Assembly: GCF_003014715.1 (NCBI RefSeq)
Contig: NZ_PYAV01000009.1
Span: 1-64,000, forward strand
DNA length: 64,000 nucleotides
Source of the DNA: Salsuginibacillus halophilus
GTDB lineage: Bacteria > Bacillota > Bacilli > Bacillales > Marinococcaceae
Reading direction: 5' to 3'
Shown piece by piece: positions 17,716-27,561 of the stretch. The notes below the pieces were generated by a model. The model searched no databases. It saw nothing but the letters and a program-made list of their open reading frames with translations, and was not told the origin of the DNA. The position numbers and the translations under genes were made by a program. The first letter of the stretch is position 1, and each line of letters opens with the position of its first letter.

Positions 17716-18399
17716 TTACCTCGTGCTGAATCCACGCATTTTATCAAATTGAATATCCTTGCCATTAATATACGCGTAACACGGGCTCTCCTGCACATCG
17801 TTCGTACTTTGTCCGTTTTCTTCAACATTTTCATCCGCTGCGATATAAACGGATTCGTTTATCATAATTTGTGCTGGATTCATAACCCCTGCTGCTACAT
17901 AGGCATCGCCGCGCCCTTCAATTCCTGCTCGTGCCATACCTTGCAGCGTACCCATGACATAAATACTCCCAGTTGCTTCAACAGTGCCGCCAGGATTCAC
18001 ATCTCCTAAAAGAAGAAGATCTCCTTTTGTGTGAACGACCTGACCAGAGCGGACAATCCGGGCAACTTTCGCTATTTCAGTTTCTTTCTTTTGCTCTTCA
18101 GCCTCATATTTTGAAATGACCTGACTATGTACATTCGCAACATGGATGCGACCATGCTGTTCAATTGTTTGAATCACCGCGTGCTCATCTTCCGGAGGAA
18201 TGTAGCGGTAGCCTACATCAACATTAACGTGAATTTCAGGTCCTTCTCCGGTTGGAAGCCCTTCTTCAGTCATTTTTTCCTGCAGTTCTTCAATCAGTTC
18301 TTCAAATGCACAACGGTCATCTAAATGGACCGTTAAGCCGTCTTTATTTCCTTTAATCGTTACTTTCTGCTTACTCTGGCTTTGCAGCACACCATTCAC
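17716..18399 (-). CDS. minC: Septum-site determining inhibitor MinC
   Basis: A 227-residue MinC. The N-terminal domain contacts FtsZ; the C-terminal beta-helix domain shows RSGQVVHTKGDLLLLGDVNPG and GSIYVMGTLQGMARAG, which dimerises and binds MinD. It follows mreD by about 100 bp and precedes minD, as in Bacillus. Confidence 0.96.
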   Translation of the reverse strand: MNGVLQSQSKQKVTIKGNKDGLTVHLDDRCAFEELIEELQEKMTEEGLPTGEGPEIHVNVDVGYRYIPPEDEHAVIQTIEQHGRIHVANVHSQVISKYEAEEQKKETEIAKVARIVRSGQVVHTKGDLLLLGDVNPGGTVEATGSIYVMGTLQGMARAGIEGRGDAYVAAGVMNPAQIMINESVYIAADENVEENGQSTNDVQESPCYAYINGKDIQFDKMRGFSTR

Positions 18400-18497
18400 C
18401 TACCCTTTTAGACCGCTGTTTTTTCGCAGCTACAGCAGACGATACTGTTCTTATTCGCCAAAGCCTTTATAAAATCCTGCCTCTCAAAATGAAGGTT

Positions 18498-19028
18498 TTA
18501 TACAGCTTCGTCTCTTGATTGTTCACGCAATTTTAAATACCGCATCAACTTACGCATGGGATAAATTAATAGCATTGCTAATAAAGCATTTAATCCAAGA
18601 GAGGGTAGAAGACGATGATAAAAAAACACTTCTCCGCTTAAATGAATCGTTCCAATGCTTAAGTGTAAGACATATACAAGAGATTCAAACACGGAAAAAC
18701 CGAGCATACTAACGATCAATATCCAAACGAAGCTCCGCTGTACCTGCGGCAGCTTAAAAGCAAATAAATAACCGGTAAATGCGGCTGAAAACATATAAAT
18801 CCCGAGCACATCCGTATAAATAAAATCATATAAAAGACCGATACTTAATCCGTAAAACATGCCAAGCACCGGTCCTCGGAATATGGCACAAATGATCAAA
18901 GTGACAATTGTAAATCTAGGAATGAGCATCCATCCGTTTTCCAACGGATGGGGCACAACCATCTGATACCACGTTCCCTCAATCAAAAACAGTGTAAACA
19001 CAATGAGAAATGGCAAGTAACGCATCAC
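18498..19028 (-). CDS. mreD: Rod-shape determining membrane protein MreD
   Basis: A 176-residue protein with five or six membrane helices and family features such as GPVLGMFYGLSIGLLYDF. It works with MreC and MreB in the elongation machinery. It overlaps mreC by 4 bp. Confidence 0.93.
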   Translation of the reverse strand: MMRYLPFLIVFTLFLIEGTWYQMVVPHPLENGWMLIPRFTIVTLIICAIFRGPVLGMFYGLSIGLLYDFIYTDVLGIYMFSAAFTGYLFAFKLPQVQRSFVWILIVSMLGFSVFESLVYVLHLSIGTIHLSGEVFFYHRLLPSLGLNALLAMLLIYPMRKLMRYLKLREQSRDEAV

Positions 19029-19963
19029 GGATCGCCCGCCCCTTCTTCAAGCGGCACTTCTTCAATCTCTTCTTCATCTTCCTCATCGTCAATTTCTACT
19101 TCATCCAGCAGCTGTTCATCCAAGTTTTGTGCTTCACGTTCAATGACGCGGACATGCTCAATATTGTAAAAGTCTGCAACCGGCTTGATCAAGGCATCTT
19201 GCGTCAAACCGTACTCATCCGGACCGACTTCTTGAATCTCTCCGACGGTTAAACCGCGGGGGAAAACACCGCCAAGTCCGGAAGTACTCACAAGCTGACC
19301 TTCTTCAACTTCTGCTTCCGACTCAATCTTACGTAGAAGCAGCCCTTCTCGTTCTTCATCCCAGCCTTCAACAAACGCATAAACTGGATCATCTTCGGTA
19401 TGTACCATAGCTGAGACGCGGTTTGACGGATCACCGTCAGATAACAGCTGTACAGTCGAGCTGAACTGCGACGTCCGGTCAATTTGTCCGATTAACCCTT
19501 CCGGTGTTATCACAGCCATACCGCTTTCAATCCCATCCTGGCTTCCCTTATTAATACCAATTGTTTCCGTCCATTGATCAGGCGAACGGTGAATGACAAG
19601 TGCAGGCCGGGTTACATAATCTCCTAGGCTTTCTTCAGCATCAGCCATCTCTTGAAGTGTCGCATTTTCTTGTTTCAATGTGTCACGTTCACTTGCGACC
19701 ATGGCGTATTCATCAAGCCTGTCTTTTAACACTTGGTTTTCCTCGTAAACATAGCGGATATCACGGATTGTATCTACAACACCGTTAATCATGTTTGCCG
19801 GCTGTTGAAATACGTTTTGACCAACGCCGACAGCATCGCGTACAAACTGCTCCGGAAGTGTTAACTCTTCGCGCTCTCTTGTCGAAAACCCGATCACAGC
19901 AACGAGTAGAATAATGCTGACCATTAAAATAATTAAACGTTTATTTGAAAAGAAATGAGGCAT
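19025..19963 (-). CDS. mreC: Rod-shape determining protein MreC
   Basis: A 312-residue protein with one N-terminal membrane helix, a coiled coil (about 70-110) and an extracellular beta-barrel domain with VITPEGLIGQIDRT and VSTSGLGGVFPRGLTVG. The C-terminal tail is extremely acidic (DEVEIDDEEDEEEIEEV), more than is usual for MreC, which fits a halophilic host. Confidence 0.95.
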   Translation of the reverse strand: MPHFFSNKRLIILMVSIILLVAVIGFSTREREELTLPEQFVRDAVGVGQNVFQQPANMINGVVDTIRDIRYVYEENQVLKDRLDEYAMVASERDTLKQENATLQEMADAEESLGDYVTRPALVIHRSPDQWTETIGINKGSQDGIESGMAVITPEGLIGQIDRTSQFSSTVQLLSDGDPSNRVSAMVHTEDDPVYAFVEGWDEEREGLLLRKIESEAEVEEGQLVSTSGLGGVFPRGLTVGEIQEVGPDEYGLTQDALIKPVADFYNIEHVRVIEREAQNLDEQLLDEVEIDDEEDEEEIEEVPLEEGAGDP

Positions 19964-20056
19964 GATTGAACACCTGTATTCGTTAAAATATGCACACTAG
20001 ACGCGGCACCTACATTTAATGATACAACGCGCCGGGTGAAACTTAAACAGCAGAAG

Positions 20057-20081
20057 CCGGAAAGATTCGATATCTTTCCGG
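20057..20081 (-). terminator. Hairpin between mreB and mreC, weak terminator or attenuator
   Basis: CCGGAAAGAT/ATCTTTCCGG is a strong stem, but only CTTCTG follows on the minus strand with no T-run. It could lower expression of mreC onward, or protect the mreB transcript end. Confidence 0.4.
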
Positions 20082-20097
20082 TCGCTTGAAAAAAAGT

Positions 20098-21138
20098 TTA
20101 GCTTTTTCGGTTAGAACGCGCTGTAATTCCAGCTTTAGAGTGAAATAAATGAATGTTTTCAAGCGCGCGCCCTGTACCAAGTGCGACGCAGTCAAGCGGC
20201 TCTTCAGCAATTAACACGGGCATATGTGTTTCATCGCTGAGGACTTGATCCAAGCCGTGCAGCATGCCGCCACCGCCAGTAATCACAATACCGCGGTCCA
20301 TAATGTCTGCTGCAAGCTCCGGCGGTGTCTGCTCTAACGTGTACTTCACCGTATCAACAATCGTGCGCACAGTTTCACTCAAAGCAGAAGCTATTTCCTG
20401 AGCTTCGATTGTAATTGTTTTTGGCAGTCCGCTTACAAGATCACGGCCGCGAATCTCCATTGTATCCGGCTTTGTTTCTTTAGCAGCTGAGCCAATTTCC
20501 ATCTTTAATGCTTCTGCTGTTCTTTCACCGATCATTAAGTTGTACGTCCGCTTAATGTACTGAATAATGTTTTGATCCATCTCATCACCAGCAATGCGGA
20601 TCGACTCGCTCGTGACAATACCGCCGAGTGAAATAATGGCAACTTCTGTTGTTCCTCCACCGATATCTACAACCATACTTCCTGTTGGTTCCCATACCGG
20701 AAGATCTGCACCAATTGCAGCCGCAAACGGCTCTTCAATCGTGTACGCTTCACGTGCACCTGCCTGTTTTGTCGCATCCTCTACAGCACGTTTTTCAACA
20801 GATGTAATCCCTGAAGGCACACAAACCATGACATTCGGCTTACGTCCAAAAAGCGATTTAGAACGTTGCGCCTGCTTAATAAAGTACTTTAACATCGTAG
20901 CCGTTGTATCAAAATCTGCAATGACCCCATCTTTCATTGGACGAACCGCCGTAATATTTCCTGGTGTACGACCGATCATATTTTTTGCGTCATTTCCTAC
21001 GGCTTCAATTGTATGGCTATCCGATCGTTTTGCTACAACAGACGGCTCACGTACAATGACACCGCGCCCTTTCGCATAAACGAGCGTATTTGCTGTTCCT
21101 AAATCAATACCTAAATCTTTCGAGAATCCACCAAACAT
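20098..21138 (-). CDS. mreB: Actin-like cell-shape protein MreB
   Basis: A 346-residue MreB: phosphate-1 motif [27 protein letters not shown], and adenosine motif [15 protein letters not shown]. It forms membrane filaments that guide cell-wall synthesis. The chosen ATG (21138) gives the usual [11 protein letters not shown]-terminus. It heads mreBCD-minCD. Confidence 0.97.
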   Translation of the reverse strand: MFGGFSKDLGIDLGTANTLVYAKGRGVIVREPSVVAKRSDSHTIEAVGNDAKNMIGRTPGNITAVRPMKDGVIADFDTTATMLKYFIKQAQRSKSLFGRKPNVMVCVPSGITSVEKRAVEDATKQAGAREAYTIEEPFAAAIGADLPVWEPTGSMVVDIGGGTTEVAIISLGGIVTSESIRIAGDEMDQNIIQYIKRTYNLMIGERTAEALKMEIGSAAKETKPDTMEIRGRDLVSGLPKTITIEAQEIASALSETVRTIVDTVKYTLEQTPPELAADIMDRGIVITGGGGMLHGLDQVLSDETHMPVLIAEEPLDCVALGTGRALENIHLFHSKAGITARSNRKS

Positions 21139-21358
21139 GCTATGTAATCTCCCTTCATTGTCCCAAAGCCTCAAGCTACTTAAAAGCAGCCGGGGGTCTT
21201 ACTCATTTTATCTCTTCCGGCAGACGAAACTGCACAGACGTTTATGACAGTTCATCATTATACGTAAAATTGTTCGAAAAACATAGCCTGTACAGCCCGA
21301 TTTACAAATTTCCTCAAAATGTCCCCGGTACCGAGGCACATGGCCGGTGCCGACACTG

Positions 21359-22051
21359 CTACATATGACCTTCTTCTTTCAAACTTGTAAATGTGCGGTT
21401 ACCAATAATTAAGTGATCAAGGACTTCTATGCCAAGAAGATGTCCGCAGCTTACGAGACGATTGGTAACTTCGATATCCTCACGGCTCGGGCCTGGATCA
21501 CCGGATGGATGGTTATGCAGGCAGATGATCGACGCTGCTGAGCGGCGGAGCGCTTCTTTAAACACTTCACGAGGATGAACGATGCTTGTGTTCAACCCGC
21601 CAACGAATAACGTTTCACGATGAATCACTTGGTTTTTCGTGTTTAAGCAAAGGGTAACAAAATGTTCTTGTCGGAGGGAACGCATATCCTCCATGACGAG
21701 GCTGGCAGCGTCATCCGGGGTACGAATAAAGTAAGGTGCAGGAGATTGAAAGTTTTGAATGCGGCGGCCGAGCTCAATCGCAGCCTGTAATTCCACTGCT
21801 TTCGCCCGACCGATACCGCTAATTGTCTGTAGTTCTTCAATCGTTGCATCACCGATCAATTCAAGCCCGTTAAATTTTTGCAGCACACGTTGAGCGAGCT
21901 GGAGCACAGATTCGCTTTTGCTGCCGGTGCGCAGTAAAAGGGCGACAAGTTCTGCATTGGTTAGCTTGGAAGCACCAACGTTCAGCATGCGTTCACGAGG
22001 ACGTTCACTTGCCGGGACATCGCGGATAAGAAAGGGTTCTGATGAATTCAA
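21359..22051 (-). CDS. radC: RadC/YsxA family JAB-domain protein
   Basis: A 230-residue RadC: an N-terminal helix-hairpin-helix region (IGDATIEELQTISGIGRAKA) and a JAB1/MPN metal motif HNHPSGDPGPSREDIEVT with an upstream glutamate. The family is conserved beside maf and mreB, but its biochemical role is unsettled. It starts at TTG (22051) directly after the maf stop, with AAGGAGG inside the maf end, so the two are translationally coupled. Confidence 0.93.
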   Translation of the reverse strand: MNSSEPFLIRDVPASERPRERMLNVGASKLTNAELVALLLRTGSKSESVLQLAQRVLQKFNGLELIGDATIEELQTISGIGRAKAVELQAAIELGRRIQNFQSPAPYFIRTPDDAASLVMEDMRSLRQEHFVTLCLNTKNQVIHRETLFVGGLNTSIVHPREVFKEALRRSAASIICLHNHPSGDPGPSREDIEVTNRLVSCGHLLGIEVLDHLIIGNRTFTSLKEEGHM

Positions 22052-22630
22052 TTAATCCTCCTTAATTAACGGATCGATGCCATAACTTTTAAGTTTGTGA
22101 TATACCAGGCTGATAGGCAGACCGACCACGTTATTGTAATCACCGGTAATCTGCTTCACAAGCACTGCGCCGAGACCTTGAATGCCGTAAGCGCCTGCTT
22201 TATCTACCGGCTCTTTTGAAGCAATGTAGCGCGCGATCAGCGTTTCATCAAGTTCATTAAAACTTACAATCGTCTTTTCGTAAAATCGTTCCATGCCATC
22301 AGCGTGAAAAAGCGCAACACCTGTAATGACTTCGTGTGTCGTTCCGGATAAACGACGAAGCATTTCAAAAGCTTCGTCATTGTTTTTCGGCTTTCCAAGT
22401 GCTAAGCCGCCTTGTGTAACGAGCGTATCAGCCGCTAAAATCACTTCGCCAGGTTGTGGGGTTAAGGTTTTTGCTTTTCGGGCTGCAAGTTCAATAACAC
22501 CGTCTTCTAGTGTCATATTAACCGGCAACGTTTCATCTGCATCTGTTGGTTCAATACGGAATTCATAGCCGACCTGCTCAAGCAGTTCTTTTCGGCGCGG
22601 AGAAGCGGAGGCTAAAATAAGTTGGGACAT
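22052..22630 (-). CDS. maf: Maf-family nucleotide pyrophosphatase
   Basis: A 192-residue Maf protein with N-terminal LASASPRRKELL, DTLVTQGGLALGKP and KAGAYGIQGLGA. Maf hydrolyses non-canonical dTTP/UTP-type nucleotides; in Bacillus overproduction blocks septation. It lies between the spoIIB-like gene and radC. Confidence 0.95.
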   Translation of the reverse strand: MSQLILASASPRRKELLEQVGYEFRIEPTDADETLPVNMTLEDGVIELAARKAKTLTPQPGEVILAADTLVTQGGLALGKPKNNDEAFEMLRRLSGTTHEVITGVALFHADGMERFYEKTIVSFNELDETLIARYIASKEPVDKAGAYGIQGLGAVLVKQITGDYNNVVGLPISLVYHKLKSYGIDPLIKED

Positions 22631-22708
22631 GAAGGGTCACCCTTTCAAAAACAATGATTGATTTCATTGTACAAGGGTACTATAAGTTTACCAAACGAAA
22701 CCCTTTCG

Positions 22709-23560
22709 TCAATGAAAAAGTTCATCAAATGCTGCTTCCTGCAGTTCAACAGCTGATGGCTCGTCCGCTAAACGCTCAAGCCACAATTCAGCAGCCGCTT
22801 CGTCTCCTTGTTCCGCAAGTTCATTTAACTCTGCTTGTAAATCATTGATGGTTTCTGTCTCAAGCTTTTCTCCTGTAACAGCTGAAGCAGTCGCATTGAT
22901 CACTGGCTGCAAAATTTCCTTTGTACTGCTTTCAACCTCAATTCGCTCTTCTTTCATATAAATTGGCTGTTCTTCTTCCTCAGCCCACGCTTGCCACATC
23001 GTTTTCGTTTCATTTTGATCCGTGATGCCTGCTGCAATGAAGTACGTTTCATCTGAGTCGTATTTTAAGGCCGGCCAGCCGCGCGCGGCAATTTGACTTT
23101 GATCTTCTTCAGCTTTAGCTGTTGTCTCATAGGCGCCAAGTTGTAAAAGTGTGACCTCCCAGTCTGTCGCGGCAGTATCTGCCGCTGGAGGTGTCTCGTT
23201 ATTTAACGAAGCTGTCGAAGCTGGATCAGCAGGCTCTGGACTGGTTAGTAGCTGCAAAAGCAGTGTCCCAAACACGACACCAAGCACAACCGCGGCACCA
23301 ATCAATAAGCTTAATTTGATCCATACACGCTTTTTGGCGTCTGCTGCATCCGGACGATCTGCCTTTTTTTTGCGGTGAAATGGCAGGCCGGGACTATGCT
23401 CCCTGTTACCATCATCCCAATACGGGCCACGGCGCTTTTCATGTTGTTGCTTTTTTGCATTAAAATCTACGATACCGTCACGATTCTTTTCGGTTGTACG
23501 GGGTGACTCATTGCTTTGACCCTTTGGCTCATCCTTTTGATTCGTATCATTTCCCGTCAC
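22709..23560 (-). CDS. SPOR-domain membrane protein, SpoIIB-like
   Basis: A 283-residue protein with a long charged N-terminal cytoplasmic region, one membrane helix (about 90-112) and an extracellular SPOR-type domain (LLQLGAYETTAKAEEDQSQI). SPOR domains bind denuded septal glycan. Position next to maf is that of spoIIB in Bacillus, which helps engulfment. I chose GTG (23560), seven bases after AAGGAGG; the frame runs on to 23605. Confidence 0.78.
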   Translation of the reverse strand: MTGNDTNQKDEPKGQSNESPRTTEKNRDGIVDFNAKKQQHEKRRGPYWDDGNREHSPGLPFHRKKKADRPDAADAKKRVWIKLSLLIGAAVVLGVVFGTLLLQLLTSPEPADPASTASLNNETPPAADTAATDWEVTLLQLGAYETTAKAEEDQSQIAARGWPALKYDSDETYFIAAGITDQNETKTMWQAWAEEEEQPIYMKEERIEVESSTKEILQPVINATASAVTGEKLETETINDLQAELNELAEQGDEAAAELWLERLADEPSAVELQEAAFDELFH

Positions 23561-23677
23561 CGCACGGCCTCCTTCCGCCTGATCGGTTCCTTTCACTACT
23601 TTCACTTTATCACGCTTGATACAAAAAAGAACAAGACATTTGTCGTCCTGTTCAAAGCTTAAATATCATTTTTATCT

Positions 23678-24484
23678 TTAACGTGAGCCCTCTTCTAAGA
23701 TAGGGTTATCTTTATTTACCGGTGGCAGAAAGTCATGTACAGGAGCTTCTTCTGCAACTTCTGCACCTTGAGGAAAATAATAGGTGGAAGCAACAACCGT
23801 AAACTCCAGCGGATCTGTTTCGTCATCTATAGATACTCGTTCATCCTGCCCGTCAAAATATAAATATTCAATGTTTAACAACCGCTGCAAGGAATCGAGC
23901 TGATGTAAAAACGACGATAAGCCGAAATAGTCTGCAGAGCGCACCGACATCTCCACCGTTAAAGCTTCTACACCATCTACCAACTCAGCCTCTGTGACAC
24001 TTGCACCTGCCGGTACCCCACCTTGCTCGGACCCCTGTTCTTCATCGTTTTCCTCATCAGCCTCTTCAGGCGTTTGTGGTGCTACAGCGTCCTCGTCAAC
24101 GACAGGGGCTTCGTTCTCTTCCTCCGGCACTTCACCATCTGCCGGGGCAAGCGGCGCCCCTTCGGCGACATCAACGTATAAGACGTAAGCACCCGACATC
24201 CCCTGAGCCTGTTCAATATCCATCATTAAGTCGTCAATGGCAGGGTCAGCCGGCAGCTTGCGCTTCTCTGACACCGGAAGTACGCTTTCATCTACTGCTG
24301 CTTCTTGACGCTGCTCTTGCAGGTCTTCTGTACGCTCCTCAGCATGTTCGAGGGCTTCTTCCTGTTGTGATAACGCTGTCCGCTCCGGCTGAATGACTTG
24401 GGTCATGTAGACAAAGCTTAAAATGAGCAGCAGTCCACCGACTGCACCAAGCAGTATGTAATGAAACCGGGTGAAAGAAATCAT
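23678..24484 (-). CDS. pilO: Type IV pilus assembly protein, PilO-like
   Basis: A 268-residue protein with a short cytoplasmic end, one membrane helix (8-28), a coiled coil (about 35-60) and a C-terminal ferredoxin-like domain (VEALTVEMSVRSADYFGLSSFLHQLD). The region at about 110-165 is an unusually long Glu/Asp/Pro linker not typical of PilO. With PilN it forms the inner-membrane alignment complex. It overlaps pilN by 4 bp and ends the pil operon. Confidence 0.75.
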   Translation of the reverse strand: MISFTRFHYILLGAVGGLLLILSFVYMTQVIQPERTALSQQEEALEHAEERTEDLQEQRQEAAVDESVLPVSEKRKLPADPAIDDLMMDIEQAQGMSGAYVLYVDVAEGAPLAPADGEVPEEENEAPVVDEDAVAPQTPEEADEENDEEQGSEQGGVPAGASVTEAELVDGVEALTVEMSVRSADYFGLSSFLHQLDSLQRLLNIEYLYFDGQDERVSIDDETDPLEFTVVASTYYFPQGAEVAEEAPVHDFLPPVNKDNPILEEGSR

Positions 24485-25074
24485 TCGCTTTCCTCCTCAC
24501 CGAGTGCCTGCAGCTCATCGTGGTTCCAATCAAGCCGGTAGAACACATGGTAACGCGGCAGACGTGCCCCGCCGGTTGCCTCTGCCTCCTGAAGCGGGTC
24601 AACTGTATCTAGGCTATGTAGATGGGCTTCTTCAATAAAATCAGCTTCACTTAATTCATGCTGATATGATGCTGAAGCTTCGATGTCATCAAACTGCACA
24701 CTTAAAAACACTTCTTCAAGCTCATAATCAAACTCAAATTGTAGAAAGTACCCGCTTTCAGGAAGGAGCGATACAAGTTCATCAAGCATCTCAGCAACTG
24801 GGAGCGTTCGTCCTTCAACACCTGCGACCGCCTCCTCGTAACGTGCTGTGTCATCTTCTTCAGCTTCTTCAATGTCTTCTTCAAGCGCAGCTGCCTGCAC
24901 CTGCTCCTCTTCAAGTGCCTCTTGAACTTCAGCCTGGTCTTGTTCCAGCCCGCTTTCCCAAAGGGTGAAACCGCCAAACACGAGAAGCAGCCCGGCAAGT
25001 GCGATGCCGGCGACGGCAAGTAAGCTGTAGTCGCGCTTAACTTTTTCAGGCAGTAAATTTACATCAACAAACAC
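24481..25074 (-). CDS. pilN: Type IV pilus assembly protein, PilN-like
   Basis: A 197-residue protein whose N-terminal FVDVNLLPEKVKRD is the PilN motif that docks into PilM. One membrane helix and an acidic coiled coil follow, then a small C-terminal domain. It lies 16 bp after pilM and overlaps pilO. Confidence 0.82.
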   Translation of the reverse strand: MFVDVNLLPEKVKRDYSLLAVAGIALAGLLLVFGGFTLWESGLEQDQAEVQEALEEEQVQAAALEEDIEEAEEDDTARYEEAVAGVEGRTLPVAEMLDELVSLLPESGYFLQFEFDYELEEVFLSVQFDDIEASASYQHELSEADFIEEAHLHSLDTVDPLQEAEATGGARLPRYHVFYRLDWNHDELQALGEEESE

Positions 25075-25090
25075 GCCGCCGCCTCCTTCA

Positions 25091-26089
25091 TTACTTGTGT
25101 AGACGTTGTTTAATAATTAAGCCGGCCGCCTCTACAAAACGCGACGGCAGTTCTTCGTCGACCGTAAAAGCGCCGGCGCCTGCAGTCATTTCTTCAACCG
25201 GAAGACTTGATGCTTGTTTCAGCTGGGCAATAAATGCTGCAAGCCCCGGGTGGTCGCCTGCAACGAACACGTACTCCACCCCGGCTTCCCCCTGCTGAAA
25301 CGAGTAGCGGTAAAAGTTCATAATCCGAAGTGCTTCTTCTGCTGTCTCACGTGCCTGCACATCTGCGCCGGTTTCATCTCCTAAAAGCTCCAAACGTTCG
25401 GTACCGTCTTCATCATGCACAACACGCCAGTGTCCGGCTTCATTTGACGGTTGAAACTGACGGATAAACACCGGAATATGCCGGTGAAAAATGCTGATAT
25501 GTACCGACGTGGTGTCGTGATGAATGAGCATTAAATGACCGCGTCCGGGCAGACGGTCTAAGCTGCTGAGCAGCCGGTAAAAGCTGAGCGGTGCAGCATC
25601 GGCAGCTTTTGGCTTCAATCCTGCATCTTCGAAATGCTCTACATATGCGTTGATCACATCTCTTGGGGAAGCAACAACAAGTACCTGCTTCGTTTCTGTT
25701 CCTTCTTCGAGCAGGTGATAATCAATGACCGGGTCATCAAATGGAAGTTGAATCCGTTCCCCAAGTTCAAGATAAATGTGACCGACAATTTCGTCCGGCT
25801 CAAGCGATGCAGGTACCTCTACCTGCCGTACCGCAACATAAGCATCAGGCACATTAAATACAAAGGGTTTGCGCTTTAAGTTCCACGTATCAACACACTC
25901 TTCTAAAATACGGGCAAACGTTTCATGATCTGTGATGCGTCCATCATCTATGACACCAGGCGGCAGGTAACGCTCTCCCCACGTGTTCACCGCCGAAAGT
26001 TCACCCTCTGCAGCAGTGACCAGCCGGATCACATGGTCTTTTACGATGAAACACGCCCGGTGCTTTTTCTTCTTTTGCAACAAAGCCAA
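25091..26089 (-). CDS. pilM: Type IV pilus assembly protein, PilM-like
   Basis: A 332-residue cytoplasmic actin-like protein. The pattern GELSAVNTWGERYLPPGVI then FNVPDAYVAVRQVEVP resembles the PilM fold, and position before pilN-pilO supports it. It would link the membrane PilNO complex to the PilB/PilT motors. Sequence is divergent, as is usual for Firmicute PilM. Confidence 0.8.
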   Translation of the reverse strand: MALLQKKKKHRACFIVKDHVIRLVTAAEGELSAVNTWGERYLPPGVIDDGRITDHETFARILEECVDTWNLKRKPFVFNVPDAYVAVRQVEVPASLEPDEIVGHIYLELGERIQLPFDDPVIDYHLLEEGTETKQVLVVASPRDVINAYVEHFEDAGLKPKAADAAPLSFYRLLSSLDRLPGRGHLMLIHHDTTSVHISIFHRHIPVFIRQFQPSNEAGHWRVVHDEDGTERLELLGDETGADVQARETAEEALRIMNFYRYSFQQGEAGVEYVFVAGDHPGLAAFIAQLKQASSLPVEEMTAGAGAFTVDEELPSRFVEAAGLIIKQRLHK

Positions 26090-26122
26090 TCCAACGTCCG
26101 CCTTTCCTATGTATTTCTCCGG

Positions 26123-26881
26123 CTACAGCCAAAAACCTGTATACCATTGCAGCACAGCTTCACCAAAACCGTAAGCAAGAAGTGCACCAGCTGCTATAAA
26201 TGGCCCGAACGGCATCGGTTCTTTTCGCCGGACATGTCCAGTGATTAAACCGATACCGCCTAGCACCGCCCCAAGCGAGACTGAAAAGAAAAATGCAAGC
26301 AGCACAAGTTCCCAGCCGAGCACCACACCGAGCACCGCAAACAGCTTTACATCACCACCGCCCATGCCGCCTCGGCTTACGAGTGCAATAACAAACAGCA
26401 GACTGAAACCGAGCAGGGCTCCGGCAAGTGGTGACCACCAAACATCAAGTGGAGCGGCCGTCAGACGAAGCAGTAATATCGGTAAGCCAAAAGCAAGGAG
26501 CACTTTGTCAGGAATGAGCATAAAACGTAAATCACTTACGACAATGACGTGCAGCATCATGAGAAACAAAAGCGCGACCGCCCACTCAGGGCTGTAACCA
26601 AACGCAACATATGTAACCGCAAATAAGCTTCCCGTTGCAAGCTCCATCACCGGATATAACTTTGAAATTTGTTCACCGCACCCGCGACAGCGGCCGCGTA
26701 AAGCAATATATGAAAAAACGGGAATTAACTCCAACGCGCGGATGGTGCGGCCGCAGGCAGGACAGCGGGAGCGGTCCGTCGTAAACGGCGTCCCTGCCGG
26801 CAGCCGGAGTCCGACGACATTTAAAAATGAACCGATCACCAGCCCGACCACGAGCCAATACAGTGCCATCCATTCCATCAT
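26123..26881 (-). CDS. pilD: Prepilin peptidase/N-methyltransferase
   Basis: A 252-residue membrane protein. The methyltransferase region has paired CPAC and CRGC motifs; the aspartyl protease residues are in SDLRFMLIPD and GGGDVKL (GxGD). It cleaves prepilins after glycine and methylates the new N-terminus. In Bacillus the gene at this site is comC, serving competence pili; here it lies inside a full pilus cluster and may serve both. The start is ATG (26881) after a purine-rich region; upstream codons to 26917 are less likely. Confidence 0.93.
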   Translation of the reverse strand: MMEWMALYWLVVGLVIGSFLNVVGLRLPAGTPFTTDRSRCPACGRTIRALELIPVFSYIALRGRCRGCGEQISKLYPVMELATGSLFAVTYVAFGYSPEWAVALLFLMMLHVIVVSDLRFMLIPDKVLLAFGLPILLLRLTAAPLDVWWSPLAGALLGFSLLFVIALVSRGGMGGGDVKLFAVLGVVLGWELVLLAFFFSVSLGAVLGGIGLITGHVRRKEPMPFGPFIAAGALLAYGFGEAVLQWYTGFWL

Positions 26882-26981
26882 CCGCTGCCGCCGCCTTTCT
26901 CCGATTCCATCGATCAACCTTTTCTTCTATTCTAGCACAGCAACTTTCGTATGACTATGCGCGTTGTGACAGAAGCCGCAG

Positions 26982-27404
26982 TCATTCAACTTCATCCATG
27001 TAGACAGCTTCCTCGATGGTGCACAACGCTGTTCCTTCATTGCAGAAAACGACCGAGGCCGGGGCACCGTTTTCAAACGTGACAAATGAAGAAGGGCTGT
27101 ATAACAGCAGCCCCGGGTGTACAAACAGCGATAAGCCGTCCGTTTCATCGAGTACGCCGGCCTCGTTCAACTCAGTTAATGTACGAACCGCCCCGTCGTC
27201 CGGACGCTCTTGTACAGCATAAATTTGTGCTGCATCTTCAACAACCGCCGCATGATACGCATGCACCGCCGGTACTGCAGCATCGAAAGCTTGACTGCTG
27301 TAATACAAGCCGAACGCAGCAATGAGTCCTAGAAGTACTAAGAGAATGAGCGCTTTCGGCCGGTCAGGACGCGGAAAACGGGTGCGGTACGTTCCAAGCG
27401 GCAT
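26982..27404 (-). CDS. Unrecognised membrane-anchored protein of the pilus locus
   Basis: A 140-residue protein with a basic N-terminus, one membrane helix (about 18-38) and a 100-residue extracellular part holding CNEGTALC near the C-terminus, which could form a disulfide. The lack of a prepilin cleavage motif argues against a pilin. It lies between the major pilin and the prepilin peptidase. Function unknown; an assembly or accessory factor is plausible from context only. Confidence 0.7.
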   Translation of the reverse strand: MPLGTYRTRFPRPDRPKALILLVLLGLIAAFGLYYSSQAFDAAVPAVHAYHAAVVEDAAQIYAVQERPDDGAVRTLTELNEAGVLDETDGLSLFVHPGLLLYSPSSFVTFENGAPASVVFCNEGTALCTIEEAVYMDEVE

Positions 27405-27424
27405 GGACTTCCCTCCTTTCGTGC

Positions 27425-27458
27425 GGAAAAAACCGCCCGGGGGTTAATCCCGGACGGT
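27425..27458 (-). terminator. Terminator after the major pilin gene
   Basis: On the minus strand ACCGTCCGGG pairs with CCCGGGCGGT (one mismatch), then six T. It probably lets the pilin be made in excess over the downstream assembly genes. Confidence 0.8.
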
Positions 27459-27561
27459 GACGTGTTAAATAGGTTATTGTGGTTCCACTGAAAATAAATC
27501 ATTGTCTGAGAAGGCTGATTTGTAATGAGGTATTTCAATCAAATGGATTGAGGTTTAATTA

